Below are positions 1 to 8,971 of a stretch of DNA of 64,000 bases, one piece after another (the first letter of the stretch is position 1; the number at the start of each line of letters is the position of its first letter). A model generated the notes under the pieces. It was not told the origin of the DNA and did no database searches. It saw only the letters and a list, made by a program, of their open reading frames with translations. Source of the stretch: an uncultured Oscillospiraceae bacterium (GTDB lineage Bacteria; Bacillota; Clostridia; Oscillospirales; Acutalibacteraceae); the NCBI GenBank assembly GCA_900549825.1, contig URQB01000001.1:1-64000 (forward strand), read 5' to 3'. The position numbers and the translations under genes were made by a program.

Positions 1-46
1 CCCAAACTCAACGCCTCACGGCGTTTCAAACACATGGAAAGGTTCG

Positions 47-80
47 TTTTTGCCCCTGCCGTGCGCGGCAGGGGCAAAAA
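47..80. terminator. Bidirectional Rho-independent terminator
   Basis: A 15-bp perfect inverted repeat (47-61 and 66-80) has a GC core and a 4-nt loop, with T5 on the left arm and A5 on the right, so it can end transcripts on either strand. Bases 1-46 hold only a short AACGCC/GGCGTT hairpin and no recognisable gene. Bases 81-232 show no gene that I can support. Confidence 0.75.
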
Positions 81-232
81 TCCCCTCACGAGCCACGCAG
101 TCAGATTCTGCGGGTGCTGCCTCGGCCTCCCGACAGCGCCCAGCGGCGCATAAAAATGCCGATTACGAAAGCGATCAGAAACCGTACTTTTTTGTGCACT
201 CTTTTCTTCTCTTAGACTCTATCGACAAGCTG

Positions 233-270
233 AGGGGTGCGTTGCAACAAGCAACGCACCCCTGATTTTT
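233..270 (+). terminator. Terminator-like hairpin next to the glyS stop
   Basis: The 13-bp arms AGGGGTGCGTTGC (233-245) and GCAACGCACCCCT (251-263) are followed by TTTTT at 266-270 on the plus strand. The T tract is on the plus side, although the adjacent gene (glyS) is read on the minus strand. The hairpin may still protect or end the glyS mRNA, but formally it best ends plus-strand transcription running toward glyS. Confidence 0.6.
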
Positions 271-287
271 CATTGCCGGATTTCACC

Positions 288-1670
288 TCAGAAATCAAGC
301 TTTTTCTCGATAAACGCCGTAAGTTCATCAATCGGCAGGCGGACCTGCTCCATCGTATCACGGTCGCGCACCGTGACGCAGCCGTCCGTCTCACTGTCGA
401 AATCGTAGGTCACGCACATCGGCGTGCCGATCTCATCCTGCCTGCGGTACCGCTTGCCGATGGAGCCTGCGTCGTCATACTCCACCATGAAGCGCTTCGC
501 CAGCAGATCGTGCACCTTCATCGCGCCCTCATTCAGCTTCTTGGAGAGCGGCAGGACCGCCGCCTTCATTGGCGCGAGCGTCGGATGCAGATGCATCACC
601 ACACGGGTGTCGTTCTTCTCCGCGTCCACCACTTCCTCATCATAAGCGTCGCAGAGGAAGGCGAGCGCCACGCGATCCGCGCCGAGCGACGGCTCGATGA
701 CGTAGGGCAGGTATTTCTCATTGGTGGTCTGGTCGAAATATTCGAGGCTCTTGCCGGAGGTGTTCTGATGCTGCGTCAGGTCGAAATCCGTGCGGCTCGC
801 AACGCCCCACAGCTCGCCCCAGCCGAAGGGGAAGAGATATTCAAAATCCGTCGTCGCGTTGGAATAATGGGAGAGTTCCTTCTGCTCATGATCGCGCAGG
901 CGGAGGTTTTCATCCCGCATGCCGAGGGAGAGCAGCCACTTGTGGCAGGCATCCTTCCAGTAAGAGAACCATTCGAGCTCCGTGCCGGGCTTGCAGAAGA
1001 ATTCCAGCTCCATCTGCTCGAATTCGCGCGTGCGGAAGGTGAAGTTGCCGGGCGTGATCTCATTGCGGAAGGATTTTCCGATCTGGCACACGCCGAAGGG
1101 AATCTTCCTGCGGGTCGTCCGTTGGATATTCGGAAAGTTGACGAAGATACCCTGTGCCGTTTCCGGGCGGAGGTACAGCTCGTTCTTCGCATCCTCCGTC
1201 ACACCCTGGAAGGTTTTGAACATGAGGTTGAATTTGCGGATATCGGTAAAGTCGCATGCGCCGCACTCCGGGCAGGCGACCTTGTGCTCCTTGATGTAAT
1301 CGGACATCTGCTCGAAGCTCCAGCCAGCGGGGTTCACGCCCGTGTCCTCAATGAGCTTATCCGCGCGGTGGCGCGTCTTGCAGGCCTTGCAGTCCATCAG
1401 CGGGTCAGAAAAACCGCCCACATGGCCAGAAGCAACCCAGGTTTGAGGATTCATCAAAATTGCAGAATCAAGGCCGACGTTATAGGGGCTCTCCTGCACA
1501 AATTTTTTCCACCAGGCGCGCTTGACGTTATTCTTGAATTCCACGCCCAGCGGGCCGTAATCCCAGGTGTTCGACAGGCCGCCGTAAATCTCGCTGCCGG
1601 GATAAACAAAGCCCCTGGCTTTGCACAGCGCGACAACCTTTTCCATCGTCTTTTCCGTATTTGAAAGCAT
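288..1670 (-). CDS. glyS: Glycyl-tRNA synthetase, single-chain class II type
   Basis: 460 aa, charging tRNA-Gly with glycine in the cytoplasm. This is the homodimeric (eukaryote/Gram-positive-like) form, not the alpha2beta2 form. The N-terminus (MEKVVALCKARGFVYPGSEIYGG) begins the catalytic region; a cysteine-rich stretch near residues 93-145 (CKACKTRHR and CPECGACDF) looks like the zinc-binding insertion; motif 2 (RNEITPGNFTFRTREFEQME) lies near 205-225 and motif 3 (PSLGADRVALAF) near 330. The C-terminal anticodon-binding domain ends with a Lys/Asp-rich tail. It is monocistronic, with its own promoter about 45 nt upstream. The short 5' UTR leaves no room for a T-box leader. Length and motifs are complete. 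Confidence 0.97.
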   Translation of the reverse strand: MLSNTEKTMEKVVALCKARGFVYPGSEIYGGLSNTWDYGPLGVEFKNNVKRAWWKKFVQESPYNVGLDSAILMNPQTWVASGHVGGFSDPLMDCKACKTRHRADKLIEDTGVNPAGWSFEQMSDYIKEHKVACPECGACDFTDIRKFNLMFKTFQGVTEDAKNELYLRPETAQGIFVNFPNIQRTTRRKIPFGVCQIGKSFRNEITPGNFTFRTREFEQMELEFFCKPGTELEWFSYWKDACHKWLLSLGMRDENLRLRDHEQKELSHYSNATTDFEYLFPFGWGELWGVASRTDFDLTQHQNTSGKSLEYFDQTTNEKYLPYVIEPSLGADRVALAFLCDAYDEEVVDAEKNDTRVVMHLHPTLAPMKAAVLPLSKKLNEGAMKVHDLLAKRFMVEYDDAGSIGKRYRRQDEIGTPMCVTYDFDSETDGCVTVRDRDTMEQVRLPIDELTAFIEKKLDF

Positions 1671-1711
1671 ACTATTGGCCCCTTCCAGATTCTTTCCTGT
1701 TCTTCCGTAAA

Positions 1712-1740
1712 ATCATAGCGGAAAGGCCCTGAAATGTCAA
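1712..1740 (-). promoter_or_regulatory. glyS promoter
   Basis: On the minus strand, TTGACA (1740-1735), a 17-bp spacer and TATGAT (1717-1712). The ATG at 1670 follows a GGAAGGGG ribosome site. Sigma-A type. Confidence 0.8.
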
Positions 1741-1809
1741 GGAAAAACCGCGCCGCGGCACATCCTGGCCGCCCGGCCGCCCAAAAACGCACAAAGCCCT
1801 GACATGCCT

Positions 1810-1838
1810 TTGACAAGCCCGCCGTTCTGCGATATAAT
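1810..1838 (+). promoter_or_regulatory. fba promoter, full consensus
   Basis: TTGACA (1810-1815), a 17-bp spacer and TATAAT (1833-1838) match the vegetative consensus exactly. This suits a highly expressed glycolytic gene. Expected transcription start is near 1845, about 65 nt before the ATG. Confidence 0.88.
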
Positions 1839-1910
1839 AATACCTCGTAAACCCGAGTGCGTCGGCTTGACCGGCAATACTTTAAAAATGAAATACAAGG
1901 AGTGCTTTCT

Positions 1911-2846
1911 ATGCCACTGGTTACCACCACGGAAATGTTCAAAAAAGCCTATGAAAACGGCTATGCCATCGGCGCCTTCAATGTAAACAACATGGAGATC
2001 GTCCAGGGAATCACGAGCGCATGCAAAAAGCTCAACGCGCCCGTCATCCTGCAGGTTTCCTCCGGCGCGCGCAAATATGCACACCACGAATATCTGGTCA
2101 AGCTGGTCGAGGCGGCCGTCGACGAGACCGGCCTTCCGATCGCCCTGCATCTGGATCACGGCCCGGATTTTGAAACCTGCAAGAGCTGCATCGACGGCGG
2201 CTTCACTTCCGTTATGATCGACGGCTCTTCAAAGCCCTATGAAGAGAATGTGGAGCTGACCCGCAGGGTCGTTGAATATGCACATGCGCACGGTGTTGTG
2301 GTAGAGGGCGAGCTCGGCAAGCTTGCCGGCATTGAAGACGACGTTAACGTGTCTGACGACGACGCGAACTTCACGCAGCCGGAGGAGGTTGAGGATTTCG
2401 TCTCCCGCACGGGCGTCGACTCCCTCGCCATCGCCATCGGCACAAGCCACGGCGCCTATAAATTCAAGCCCGGCCAGAAGCCGCAGCTGCGGTTCGACAT
2501 CCTCGCCGAGGTTGCGGAGAAGCTGCCCGGCTTCCCGATCGTCCTGCACGGCGCGAGCTCCGTCATGCCGGAATACGTCAAGATGATCAATGAATTCGGT
2601 GGCGAGATGCCCGATGCAATCGGCATTCCGGAGGATATGCTGCGCAAGGCTGCGAGCATGGCTGTCTGCAAGATCAATGTCGACTCCGACATCCGCCTTG
2701 CCATGACTGCCTCCATCCGCAAGCATTTTGCGGAGTATCCGGGTCATTTCGATCCCCGCCAGTATCTCACCGATGCGCGCAACGCGATCGAGTCGATCGT
2801 CGAGCACAAGATCAACACGGTCCTCGGCTGCGCAGGCCAGGCATAA
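1911..2846 (+). CDS. fba: Class II fructose-1,6-bisphosphate aldolase
   Basis: 311 aa. Zinc-dependent aldolase that splits fructose-1,6-bisphosphate into DHAP and glyceraldehyde-3-phosphate in glycolysis, and works in reverse in gluconeogenesis. Seen: YAIGAFNVNN at the N-terminus, the metal/substrate motif HLDHGPDFETC, VEGELGKLAGIED, IGTSHGAYKF and LHGASSV, all in the order of the class II family. I place the start at the ATG at 1911 because AAGGAG lies 8 nt upstream; the reading frame extends further 5' without a ribosome site. The gene stands alone, with a consensus promoter and its own terminator. Confidence 0.96.
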   Translation: MPLVTTTEMFKKAYENGYAIGAFNVNNMEIVQGITSACKKLNAPVILQVSSGARKYAHHEYLVKLVEAAVDETGLPIALHLDHGPDFETCKSCIDGGFTSVMIDGSSKPYEENVELTRRVVEYAHAHGVVVEGELGKLAGIEDDVNVSDDDANFTQPEEVEDFVSRTGVDSLAIAIGTSHGAYKFKPGQKPQLRFDILAEVAEKLPGFPIVLHGASSVMPEYVKMINEFGGEMPDAIGIPEDMLRKAASMAVCKINVDSDIRLAMTASIRKHFAEYPGHFDPRQYLTDARNAIESIVEHKINTVLGCAGQA

Positions 2847-2874
2847 GCACTCTTTCTTAGCTGTCAGCCGATGC

Positions 2875-2906
2875 GGCGTCCGGTGTCCCGGGCGCCGTTT
2901 CTGTTT
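2875..2906 (+). terminator. fba terminator
   Basis: GGCGTCCGG (2875-2883) pairs with CCGGGCGCC (2888-2896) across a 4-nt loop with one G-T wobble. A T-rich GTTTCTGTTT tail follows. It lies 28 nt after the fba stop. Confidence 0.65.
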
Positions 2907-2975
2907 GGCGGTTTTTCGAAGAAGGCAAGGATCCCGTCAGGGAGAAATCGAGCGTGCCACAGATCCGTATCGCGC

Positions 2976-3170
2976 GGCACGCAGCTTCTGATCTCCGGCC
3001 ATACGCACAGTCTCCCCCTGCAGGAAAAGAACCCGGCGGACCCGCTTGCGCTTCATCACCTTTGTGGATGGTGGAGCTCACTGGTCACCTTTCAAAGCGG
3101 AAAAGCACATTTCTATGCCGTGGACCACAATGGCAATGAGCGGATGGACCATACATTGGCCCTCTCCTGA
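2976..3170 (+). pseudogene. Possible C-terminal remnant of a metallophosphoesterase
   Basis: One frame reads LLISGHTHSLPLQ (from about 2985), then FYAVDHNGNERMDHTLALS and a stop at 3170. GHTH is the last metal-binding motif of calcineurin-like phosphoesterases. In that family it is followed by a GG-containing strand and a C-terminal strand of the D-x-G-x-x-x-D type, and both appear here. The upstream two-thirds, with the D-x-H, GD and GNHE blocks, is absent, and no start or ribosome site is visible. A neighbouring frame also reads FVDGGAHWSPF across 3050-3090, which suggests a frameshift. I interpret it as a decayed 3' fragment. The assignment rests on short motifs. Confidence 0.35.
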
Positions 3171-3282
3171 ACGGATCAATCAACCGCACGCAGCCCCCCA
3201 TCTCAAAAAACGATCCCTGTTTTCAGAGCAACAGATCGTTCCCGGCAGTTCCTATTTAATTTTCTGAACAAATACCAAGTTT

Positions 3283-3329
3283 ATCAAAATACCGTGAGAG
3301 GGGTCCGCACCCTCTCACGGTATTTTGAT
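3283..3329. terminator. 20-bp perfect hairpin, probable bidirectional terminator
   Basis: Arms 3283-3302 and 3310-3329 are perfectly complementary around a 7-nt loop. The core CCGTGAGAGGG is flanked by A-rich and T-rich ends. It separates the decayed stretch after fba from the AT-rich region before the M23-type gene. Bases 3330-3529 are AT-rich with several TATAAT-like boxes but no firm promoter. Confidence 0.5.
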
Positions 3330-3529
3330 CATCATGATTCCAATAAAAAAGCTTGCACATAATAAATATATTTTTATTATAAAATAAGTTGTTTACTTTT
3401 ACATATTTATATGATATTTTAATACTAAGGAGCAAACTCGAATCATTTGCTGGAAAGAAGGGGATTCCAATGTTCTAATGATGTCGGAGGATAAGAGACG
3501 ATCATGTATCAATCATTAAGGAGGTTTCC

Positions 3530-4534
3530 ATGATGAAAAAGAAGAGACTGATCCGGATATTCTCATTGCTTCTCTGCGCGGTCCTGATCCTGCTCGGCAG
3601 TCTTCTTCCGGCGGGTGCCGCCGGTTACAACTATTCCACCACGCTCTATGCAAAAGGTACCGATGGAGAGCTAAATTTACGCAACGCTGCCACCAATTCC
3701 TCCGTAATTGCCGCTTTTGACAACGGAACACAGGTTTTGGCGGACGTGAGCGCAAAGACAAATAATTATGTCCCCGTCAAAATCGGGAATATCACGGGAT
3801 GGATGTATTACCCCTATCTCAGCACTGCACCTACATATCGGTACTCCTATACAACCGCTTTAGCGACGAATGGTACCGATGGCGAACTCAACCTCCGGAA
3901 TGCTCCAACAAACTCACTGGTGATCCAGGCATATAAAAATGGTACCACAGTATATGCCGATCTATCCAAGCTGTCGAATGGGTACGTGCCTGTAAAGGTG
4001 GGGTCTCAGGTAGGCTGGATGTACCGCCAGTATCTCAAGGATACCGGAACATATGAAAAAGCCTCAATCCCCCTGAACAAAATCAATGTAACGCAAGGGG
4101 CTTACGGGAGCTACAGCCACCAGAATCAAAACGCCATCGATGTAACGGGGAGTAACGGCTATGCGCCCTTTACCGGAACCGTTACCCGGATCGACACAAG
4201 CTACAACGCCGTCTGGCTCGTAAGTAACAATAAAGTACAATATGCAAACGGCATTGTCGACTATATGACCGTATTATTTATGCACGACAATGCCATCAAC
4301 AGCAATGTGGCCGTCGGTCGTGTGATCACAAAGGGAACCTATTTTTATGATCCCGGCGTGAAGGGCGGCGCCACCGGAGCACATATCCACATTGCCGTTT
4401 TCCGTGGTAAACCACAGTCCGCCTACAGCGGCTCTTGGAGCGGCGGCGGCAACGTCTATGCCTACGACGCGTTTTTCGTTCCGAGCAGCGTCTCGATCAC
4501 GGCTTCCGGCGGCTACTCCTGGGTCCGTGGATAG
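3530..4534 (+). CDS. Secreted SH3b-SH3b-M23 peptidase-like wall protein
   Basis: 334 aa, probably exported to act on or bind peptidoglycan. A signal peptide is clear: MMKKKR, then a hydrophobic stretch ending LLPAGAAG near residue 31. Two SH3b repeats follow (about 33-100 and 108-178), each with a GTDGELNLRNA motif and an ITGWMYYPYL or VGWMYRQYL end. The C-terminal half resembles M23/LytM metallopeptidases: H-x5-D (HQNQNAID) supplies two zinc ligands and GAHIHIAV gives the H-x-H signature. The ribosome site AAGGAGG is 5 nt from the ATG. The gene is isolated, its upstream DNA is much more AT-rich than the neighbouring genes, and a tRNA cluster follows, so acquisition by transfer is possible. 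Endopeptidase activity is inferred. Confidence 0.82.
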   Translation: MMKKKRLIRIFSLLLCAVLILLGSLLPAGAAGYNYSTTLYAKGTDGELNLRNAATNSSVIAAFDNGTQVLADVSAKTNNYVPVKIGNITGWMYYPYLSTAPTYRYSYTTALATNGTDGELNLRNAPTNSLVIQAYKNGTTVYADLSKLSNGYVPVKVGSQVGWMYRQYLKDTGTYEKASIPLNKINVTQGAYGSYSHQNQNAIDVTGSNGYAPFTGTVTRIDTSYNAVWLVSNNKVQYANGIVDYMTVLFMHDNAINSNVAVGRVITKGTYFYDPGVKGGATGAHIHIAVFRGKPQSAYSGSWSGGGNVYAYDAFFVPSSVSITASGGYSWVRG

Positions 4535-4692
4535 GCTTCTCGCCCGGTATTGATTTCAAGTGATGTTTTCTTGTGTATTGCAGTCAATGGGAAGATGGCT
4601 TAGCGGCATCAGGGCTCTGCATAGCCGATTCCAAACACGCTCAGAATCCGAAAGAAAAGGCTACGACATTTTTACGACACAACTGAAAAATT

Positions 4693-4738
4693 AAAAAAAC
4701 CGTGCAGCTTCAAAAATCCCTGAAACTGCACGGTTTTT
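4693..4738 (-). terminator. Terminator of the tRNA cluster
   Basis: On the minus strand, CCGTGCAG (4733-4726) pairs with CTGCACGG (4707-4700) and is followed by seven T. It begins directly after the tRNA-Val 3' end. Bases 4535-4690, between the M23-type gene and this site, show no gene. Confidence 0.85.
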
Positions 4739-4739
4739 C

Positions 4740-4816
4740 TGGTGGACACGAACGGACTCGAACCGTTGACCTCTCGCGTGTGAGGCGAGCGCTCTAACCA
4801 GCTGAGCTACGCGTCC
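4740..4816 (-). tRNA. tRNA-Val (anticodon CAC)
   Basis: A 77-nt cloverleaf. The acceptor stem GGACGCG pairs with CGTGTCC, the anticodon loop is CTCACAC between CTCGC and GCGAG, the T loop is TTCGAGT and CCA is encoded. It is last in a three-tRNA transcript. Confidence 0.95.
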
Positions 4817-4858
4817 CCATGTAAGCGCGGGAGCTGAATGCCAGCCCCCGCCTGCATA

Positions 4859-4933
4859 TGGTGACCCGGACGAGAATCGAACTCGTGTTACCGCCGTGAA
4901 AGGGCGGTGTCTTAGCCGCTTGACCACCGGGCC
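4859..4933 (-). tRNA. tRNA-Glu (anticodon TTC)
   Basis: A 75-nt cloverleaf. The acceptor stem GGCCCGG pairs with CCGGGTC (one G-T), the anticodon loop is CTTTCAC between CCGCC and GGCGG, and CCA is encoded. It lies only 3 nt from tRNA-Met. Confidence 0.95.
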
Positions 4934-4936
4934 GCT

Positions 4937-5013
4937 TGGTAGCGGCAGTCGGATTTGAACCAACGACACTTCGGGTATGAACCGAATGCTCTAGCCAACT
5001 GAGCTATGCCGCC
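4937..5013 (-). tRNA. tRNA-Met (anticodon CAT), elongator type
   Basis: A 77-nt cloverleaf. The acceptor GGCGGCA pairs with TGCCGCT, the anticodon loop is TTCATAC and CCA is encoded. The anticodon stem TTCGG/CCGAA lacks the three G-C pairs of initiator tRNA, so this is the elongator. A lysidine-modified tRNA-Ile(CAT) cannot be fully excluded by eye. It is first in the cluster. Confidence 0.9.
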
Positions 5014-5148
5014 ATATGCTTGCCCATCAACGGGCGAAGCTTATTATAATATAATCCCATCGGGCTTGTCAACAGTTTTCTAAGAAAAAACTGTCGACAA
5101 GCCATTGAATATCCTGCAACTACGCCTCACAGCATCACAAAAATCCCG

Positions 5149-7602
5149 CTATGCTGTTTTTCTGCGCCAGCCCCAGGCAGCAACACCGTATGATAGCAAG
5201 CCTACTGCTACCGTGGCACTTACGATAGCGCCCAGCTTCAACCCGGGCGGCTCGAAACGAAACACGACCGATATCTGCTCGCCGGGCGGGACGACGACCC
5301 CCATCAGCCCATAGTTGACTGTCAGAATCTCCGCTTCCTTTCCATTGATGAAGGCGCACCAGCCATCGTCGTGCGGAACGCTGAAAACAAGCAGCCGCAT
5401 TTTTTCGCCGCTGGTAACCGCTGAAAAGCCCGATGTGTTCGCCTGAAAATGATCACATGCGTTTTGGGCATTTTCCCGAGCAGCCTCCTGCCAGGGCTGC
5501 TCCAGCCGCTCCTTTGGGCAGGGGAGTGCGGCCCCATGCAGCTTCTGTGCGGTCTGACTGTCCACGTAACACGCTTTGACCATCGTTTCAATGGTTTTAT
5601 TATTTTTCTTCACATCTTTAGATGTTTTCTCCGGTACGCCGGAATCGTCCACCAGATAATATGGGCAGACGTAGCCAAAAGGCACATAATGATCCGCGTC
5701 GTAAATTCTGACGTTTCCCAGCGCCTCCCGCTCTGTATAGCCGCTTTTCGGCGCCTGATCCCGTACACTGACAAACTCCCGGATGCTCAGCAGGGCCTGG
5801 ATTGCCGGCGTGTCAAAATAGCGGTTGGTAGTAGGCAAGTTGATAATCTCGTATCCGATCCGCCTGCCGAACGCCGTTGTGGAAAAAGATTTGAAGCTGT
5901 TGAAGGTTCGCAGGCCGGGGCGGTTTGTCAGCATTGAAAAATTATCCTGCAGCGCGTCCGTATCGGAGCGGTAGGTGTAATCCGTCCCCTCCAGGGCCGC
6001 TTCTTCTGCCGCAGGGAGGGCGTTTTCCACCTTTTGCTTGACAGTGATATGCTCTTCTCCAAAGAGATAGCCCTCGCCTACCGCCATATAGGCACCGTAA
6101 TTCACCAGACAGACCGCCGCTGCCAAAGCCGTCAAACGGCGTGCGCGTTGCATCCATCCGAGCCGGACGCTCATCAGCAGGGGCAGATAATTCACTGCTG
6201 TCAAAACCAGCAGCAGGCACAGGAATTTCAAATCTGTTCCGTCAAACACTTTGTTCATCTTGACCGACGCCAGAGCTTCATTGATATTTGCGGATAAAAG
6301 ATCACGGATGAGATAGGCGCAGACGAACCGCACCGCAACAAACGGCAGTGTAACCCCCGAGGCGAGTTTCAGTAAAAATTTTGCATTTTTCCGGTAAAGC
6401 TCGCCGCTTTCCCTGCGGTCAAGCGTATTGAGCCGTTCCATCGTTTCCACCGTCACCAGTGCCAGCATCAGCACCAGCATGAACCACCAGCGGGTGTAGG
6501 CAAGATTGGAAAACAGAGAAAACAGCCCGTTCCCCAGGGGGATGATCGTGAAAAGCAGTAAAAAGCGCGTCAGCTTTGCTTCCCAATCATCGCGGAAGGC
6601 CCGCAGCCCGATGCAGAACAGGACGGCGCCGGTCAGCGGCAGAAAAGCCGTATTGGAGCAATACGCTCCAAACATAAAATAAACGCCGGAATGCGCGATC
6701 CCCTCGCTCGGCAGGATCAATCCCTTGATCAACATCGGGATCTGCGGAATCAGGGCGACAAGACTCAGCAAGCTTCCATTGAAAGACTCGATCGCCTTAT
6801 TGGTTTCCAGCAGGGAGAGGGCGGAGGGGATCAGAACAAAGGCCGCCAGCAGCGCACCGCAGGCGTATTGGACGCAGATCCAGAGATAGGCGGCCGGTTT
6901 TTTAACGGCCATTTCGTCCGCGCGCCATTTGTAAAACAGATAGAAGAGGAAAAAGAAGCAGATCGCGATAAAAAAGTAATAATTGGTCAGCGCAAGCAAA
7001 AAGGTAAGAAGGATAAAAACGGAAGACCAGCGGCGCCGGCCGGCCAGCATCCTGTCCAACACGGCCATGAAAAACGGGAACAGAGCGATCACATCGAGAA
7101 AATGATAATAAAAGCTGCTGTCGATCGTGAAGAAGGAAAAGGCATACAGCAGGCCGCCCAGCACCGCATACCAGCGATTTTTCACATATTTCTCCAGGTA
7201 GAGCGCAGCGCCAACAGCAGCCGTGATGTGCTTGAGCACGAACATCACGGTAATCCCGCCGGTCAGCCATGCTTCCGGCAGGAGCAGCAGTGGCCAAAAG
7301 AAAGGGCTGCCATATACATAAAAGGAATAGCTGCCGATAAAATTCGCGCCCAAAAACGTATTCCAGCTCCAAAACGGCGTGCCGGAAAGGATGCACCGCC
7401 TGGCTTCCGTCATAAACGGAACCTGCTGCGCAACGAAATCGCCGTGGAGCAATATTCTGCCGTTATGCAAAACCATAGTCGGCAAAAAAGCGAGCAGGAC
7501 GATCGCCCCACTCAAACAGCTTACAGTCACCAGCATGTCCCTGCGCCGCAGCGCATGCTCTTGCTGTACGAGCTTTGAAGCGCAGTTTTCCAAGCGCCTC
7601 AC
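5149..7602 (-). CDS. YfhO family membrane protein
   Basis: 817 aa polytopic membrane protein of the YfhO (GT-C fold) family. In Bacillus and Listeria, members are linked to glycosylation of lipoteichoic or wall teichoic acid from lipid-linked sugars. Seen: a first membrane segment at about residues 22-42, then an extracytoplasmic HGDFVAQQVPF with an acidic residue where GT-C enzymes carry the catalytic Asp, about a dozen hydrophobic segments to residue 500, a soluble beta-rich domain (about 520-790), and a last membrane span (LGAIVSATVAVGLLSYGVAAW). The start is GTG at 7602 behind AAGGAAGAG; TTG at 7593 is an alternative. It begins 7 nt after dacF, so the two are co-transcribed. The substrate is not predictable. 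Confidence 0.85.
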   Translation of the reverse strand: MRRLENCASKLVQQEHALRRRDMLVTVSCLSGAIVLLAFLPTMVLHNGRILLHGDFVAQQVPFMTEARRCILSGTPFWSWNTFLGANFIGSYSFYVYGSPFFWPLLLLPEAWLTGGITVMFVLKHITAAVGAALYLEKYVKNRWYAVLGGLLYAFSFFTIDSSFYYHFLDVIALFPFFMAVLDRMLAGRRRWSSVFILLTFLLALTNYYFFIAICFFFLFYLFYKWRADEMAVKKPAAYLWICVQYACGALLAAFVLIPSALSLLETNKAIESFNGSLLSLVALIPQIPMLIKGLILPSEGIAHSGVYFMFGAYCSNTAFLPLTGAVLFCIGLRAFRDDWEAKLTRFLLLFTIIPLGNGLFSLFSNLAYTRWWFMLVLMLALVTVETMERLNTLDRRESGELYRKNAKFLLKLASGVTLPFVAVRFVCAYLIRDLLSANINEALASVKMNKVFDGTDLKFLCLLLVLTAVNYLPLLMSVRLGWMQRARRLTALAAAVCLVNYGAYMAVGEGYLFGEEHITVKQKVENALPAAEEAALEGTDYTYRSDTDALQDNFSMLTNRPGLRTFNSFKSFSTTAFGRRIGYEIINLPTTNRYFDTPAIQALLSIREFVSVRDQAPKSGYTEREALGNVRIYDADHYVPFGYVCPYYLVDDSGVPEKTSKDVKKNNKTIETMVKACYVDSQTAQKLHGAALPCPKERLEQPWQEAARENAQNACDHFQANTSGFSAVTSGEKMRLLVFSVPHDDGWCAFINGKEAEILTVNYGLMGVVVPPGEQISVVFRFEPPGLKLGAIVSATVAVGLLSYGVAAWGWRRKTA

Positions 7603-7609
7603 CTCTTCC

Positions 7610-8971
7610 TTATTTCTTCCCTTTTTTCACATTCCGGTAGCCGCGCACTACTCGGATGCGCATTTTTTTCTTTTTATAGTAGTATAGGACGTTGACCAGC
7701 ACGACAAATACAACCACCAGTGCCGCAGCCGCCAGAATGATCTTCCCCGCAGTGGACTGGATGCCCTTCTTCAGCAGGTTTCCCACATATAGAATCAGGC
7801 TTCGCCGTGCATCCTTTTCCGCCACCAGGTCCACCGTGCCGATCACCTGGCCGGCATAAAGGATATTGGCCTGGCCGACGACTTCGCCCTTTTTTACTGG
7901 CGCGTCGATTGTTTTCGGCATATTTTCATTCGGCTCGATCATAACACCGGCCGTATCCAGACCCTGGGGCACCAGCGCACGCACCTCCCCCTTGGGCAAA
8001 AGCCTTATATAATCTGTCTGAAAAGAAAGCTTTACCTGCACTTCGGATACGATCTGGTCCGGGTCCGCAACGGTTTCCAGCTTCAAATTGTCAAACGCCC
8101 AGTCAAACATCTTCCGGCAGTCGATAAAAGCTGAGCTTTCCTTGCCCTTAATGATATTCCCCTCCGCATCCTTATAAGGAGCACGCATGACGATGCCCAG
8201 ATAGCGGTAGCCATCGCGGGAGGCGACGGAGAGCACGCAGCGGCCCGCGTTGGTGGTTGTGCCGGTCTTGATTCCCTTGGCGCCGGCATAATAATATCTG
8301 CTCGTGGAGTCGATCAGCTCATTCGTTGTGCGGAGCGTCTGCGCTTCGCGCAGGTTGCTTTTCGGCAGCGTAAATTTCGCCGTATTCGTAATCTTTTCAA
8401 ATACGGGCAGACGCAGCGCATATTCCACAATTTTGCGCAGGTCTGCCGCCGTAGTGTACTGCCCCTCTTCATCCAGCCCGTGCGCATTGACAAAATGGGT
8501 ATCCTTGCAGCCGAGCTTCTGAACAAAGGAATTCATCAGCTCAATAAAGCGCGGGATACTCCCGCCGCCGATATAATCTGCAATGATATTGGCCGACTCG
8601 TTGGCGCTGTGCACCATCATGCAGTAAAGAAGATTGAGCATGCTGATCTGCTCGCCCTCCTTGATACCGACGAGCGAGCTACCCGTCCCATCCAGCGCGT
8701 GAATCGCGTCGTACGGAGCGGTCACAATCGTATTCTCCAGATCGTCGCAGTTCTCGATGGCTACGATAGCGGTTGTGATTTTGGTCAGCGAAGCAGGCGC
8801 CGTGCGTTTGTCCGCATTCTTATCAAAAATCACGGTGCCGTTGTCGAGGCTTACCAGCATGGCGATCTCTGCATCCAACTTGATCTCATCGTTATAAGAC
8901 GCGACCGCCGGAAAAACGGAGCTCGCTATAATTGTCAAAATACAACAGAAAAAAAATATTGCCTTTTTCAT
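7610..8971 (-). CDS. D-alanyl-D-alanine carboxypeptidase (S11, DacF/PBP5 type)
   Basis: 453 aa. Removes the terminal D-Ala of peptidoglycan pentapeptides outside the membrane. Signal peptide at residues 1-25 (ending VFPAVASY). All three penicillin-binding motifs are present: SLTK (61-64, nucleophile S61), SAN (122-124) and KTG (235-237). A PBP5-type C-terminal beta domain follows (about 285-390). Unlike most family members with an amphipathic tail, it ends in a full membrane span (KIILAAAALVVVFVVLVNVLYYY) and a Lys/Arg-rich cytoplasmic tail. The ribosome site is GGGGAGG before the ATG. It leads an operon with the YfhO gene, linking wall trimming with polymer glycosylation. It could serve growth or sporulation; the promoter was not clear enough to decide. 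Confidence 0.93.
   Translation of the reverse strand: MKKAIFFFCCILTIIASSVFPAVASYNDEIKLDAEIAMLVSLDNGTVIFDKNADKRTAPASLTKITTAIVAIENCDDLENTIVTAPYDAIHALDGTGSSLVGIKEGEQISMLNLLYCMMVHSANESANIIADYIGGGSIPRFIELMNSFVQKLGCKDTHFVNAHGLDEEGQYTTAADLRKIVEYALRLPVFEKITNTAKFTLPKSNLREAQTLRTTNELIDSTSRYYYAGAKGIKTGTTTNAGRCVLSVASRDGYRYLGIVMRAPYKDAEGNIIKGKESSAFIDCRKMFDWAFDNLKLETVADPDQIVSEVQVKLSFQTDYIRLLPKGEVRALVPQGLDTAGVMIEPNENMPKTIDAPVKKGEVVGQANILYAGQVIGTVDLVAEKDARRSLILYVGNLLKKGIQSTAGKIILAAAALVVVFVVLVNVLYYYKKKKMRIRVVRGYRNVKKGKK

Noticed and set aside
237..1664. Long plus-strand open frame (475 codons) opposite glyS
   Set aside because: It is the antisense shadow of glyS, caused by GC-rich codon usage. It has no ribosome site or recognisable motif.
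1671..1711. T-box riboswitch before glyS
   Set aside because: The promoter leaves only about 35-40 nt of leader. No specifier loop or T-box sequence fits.
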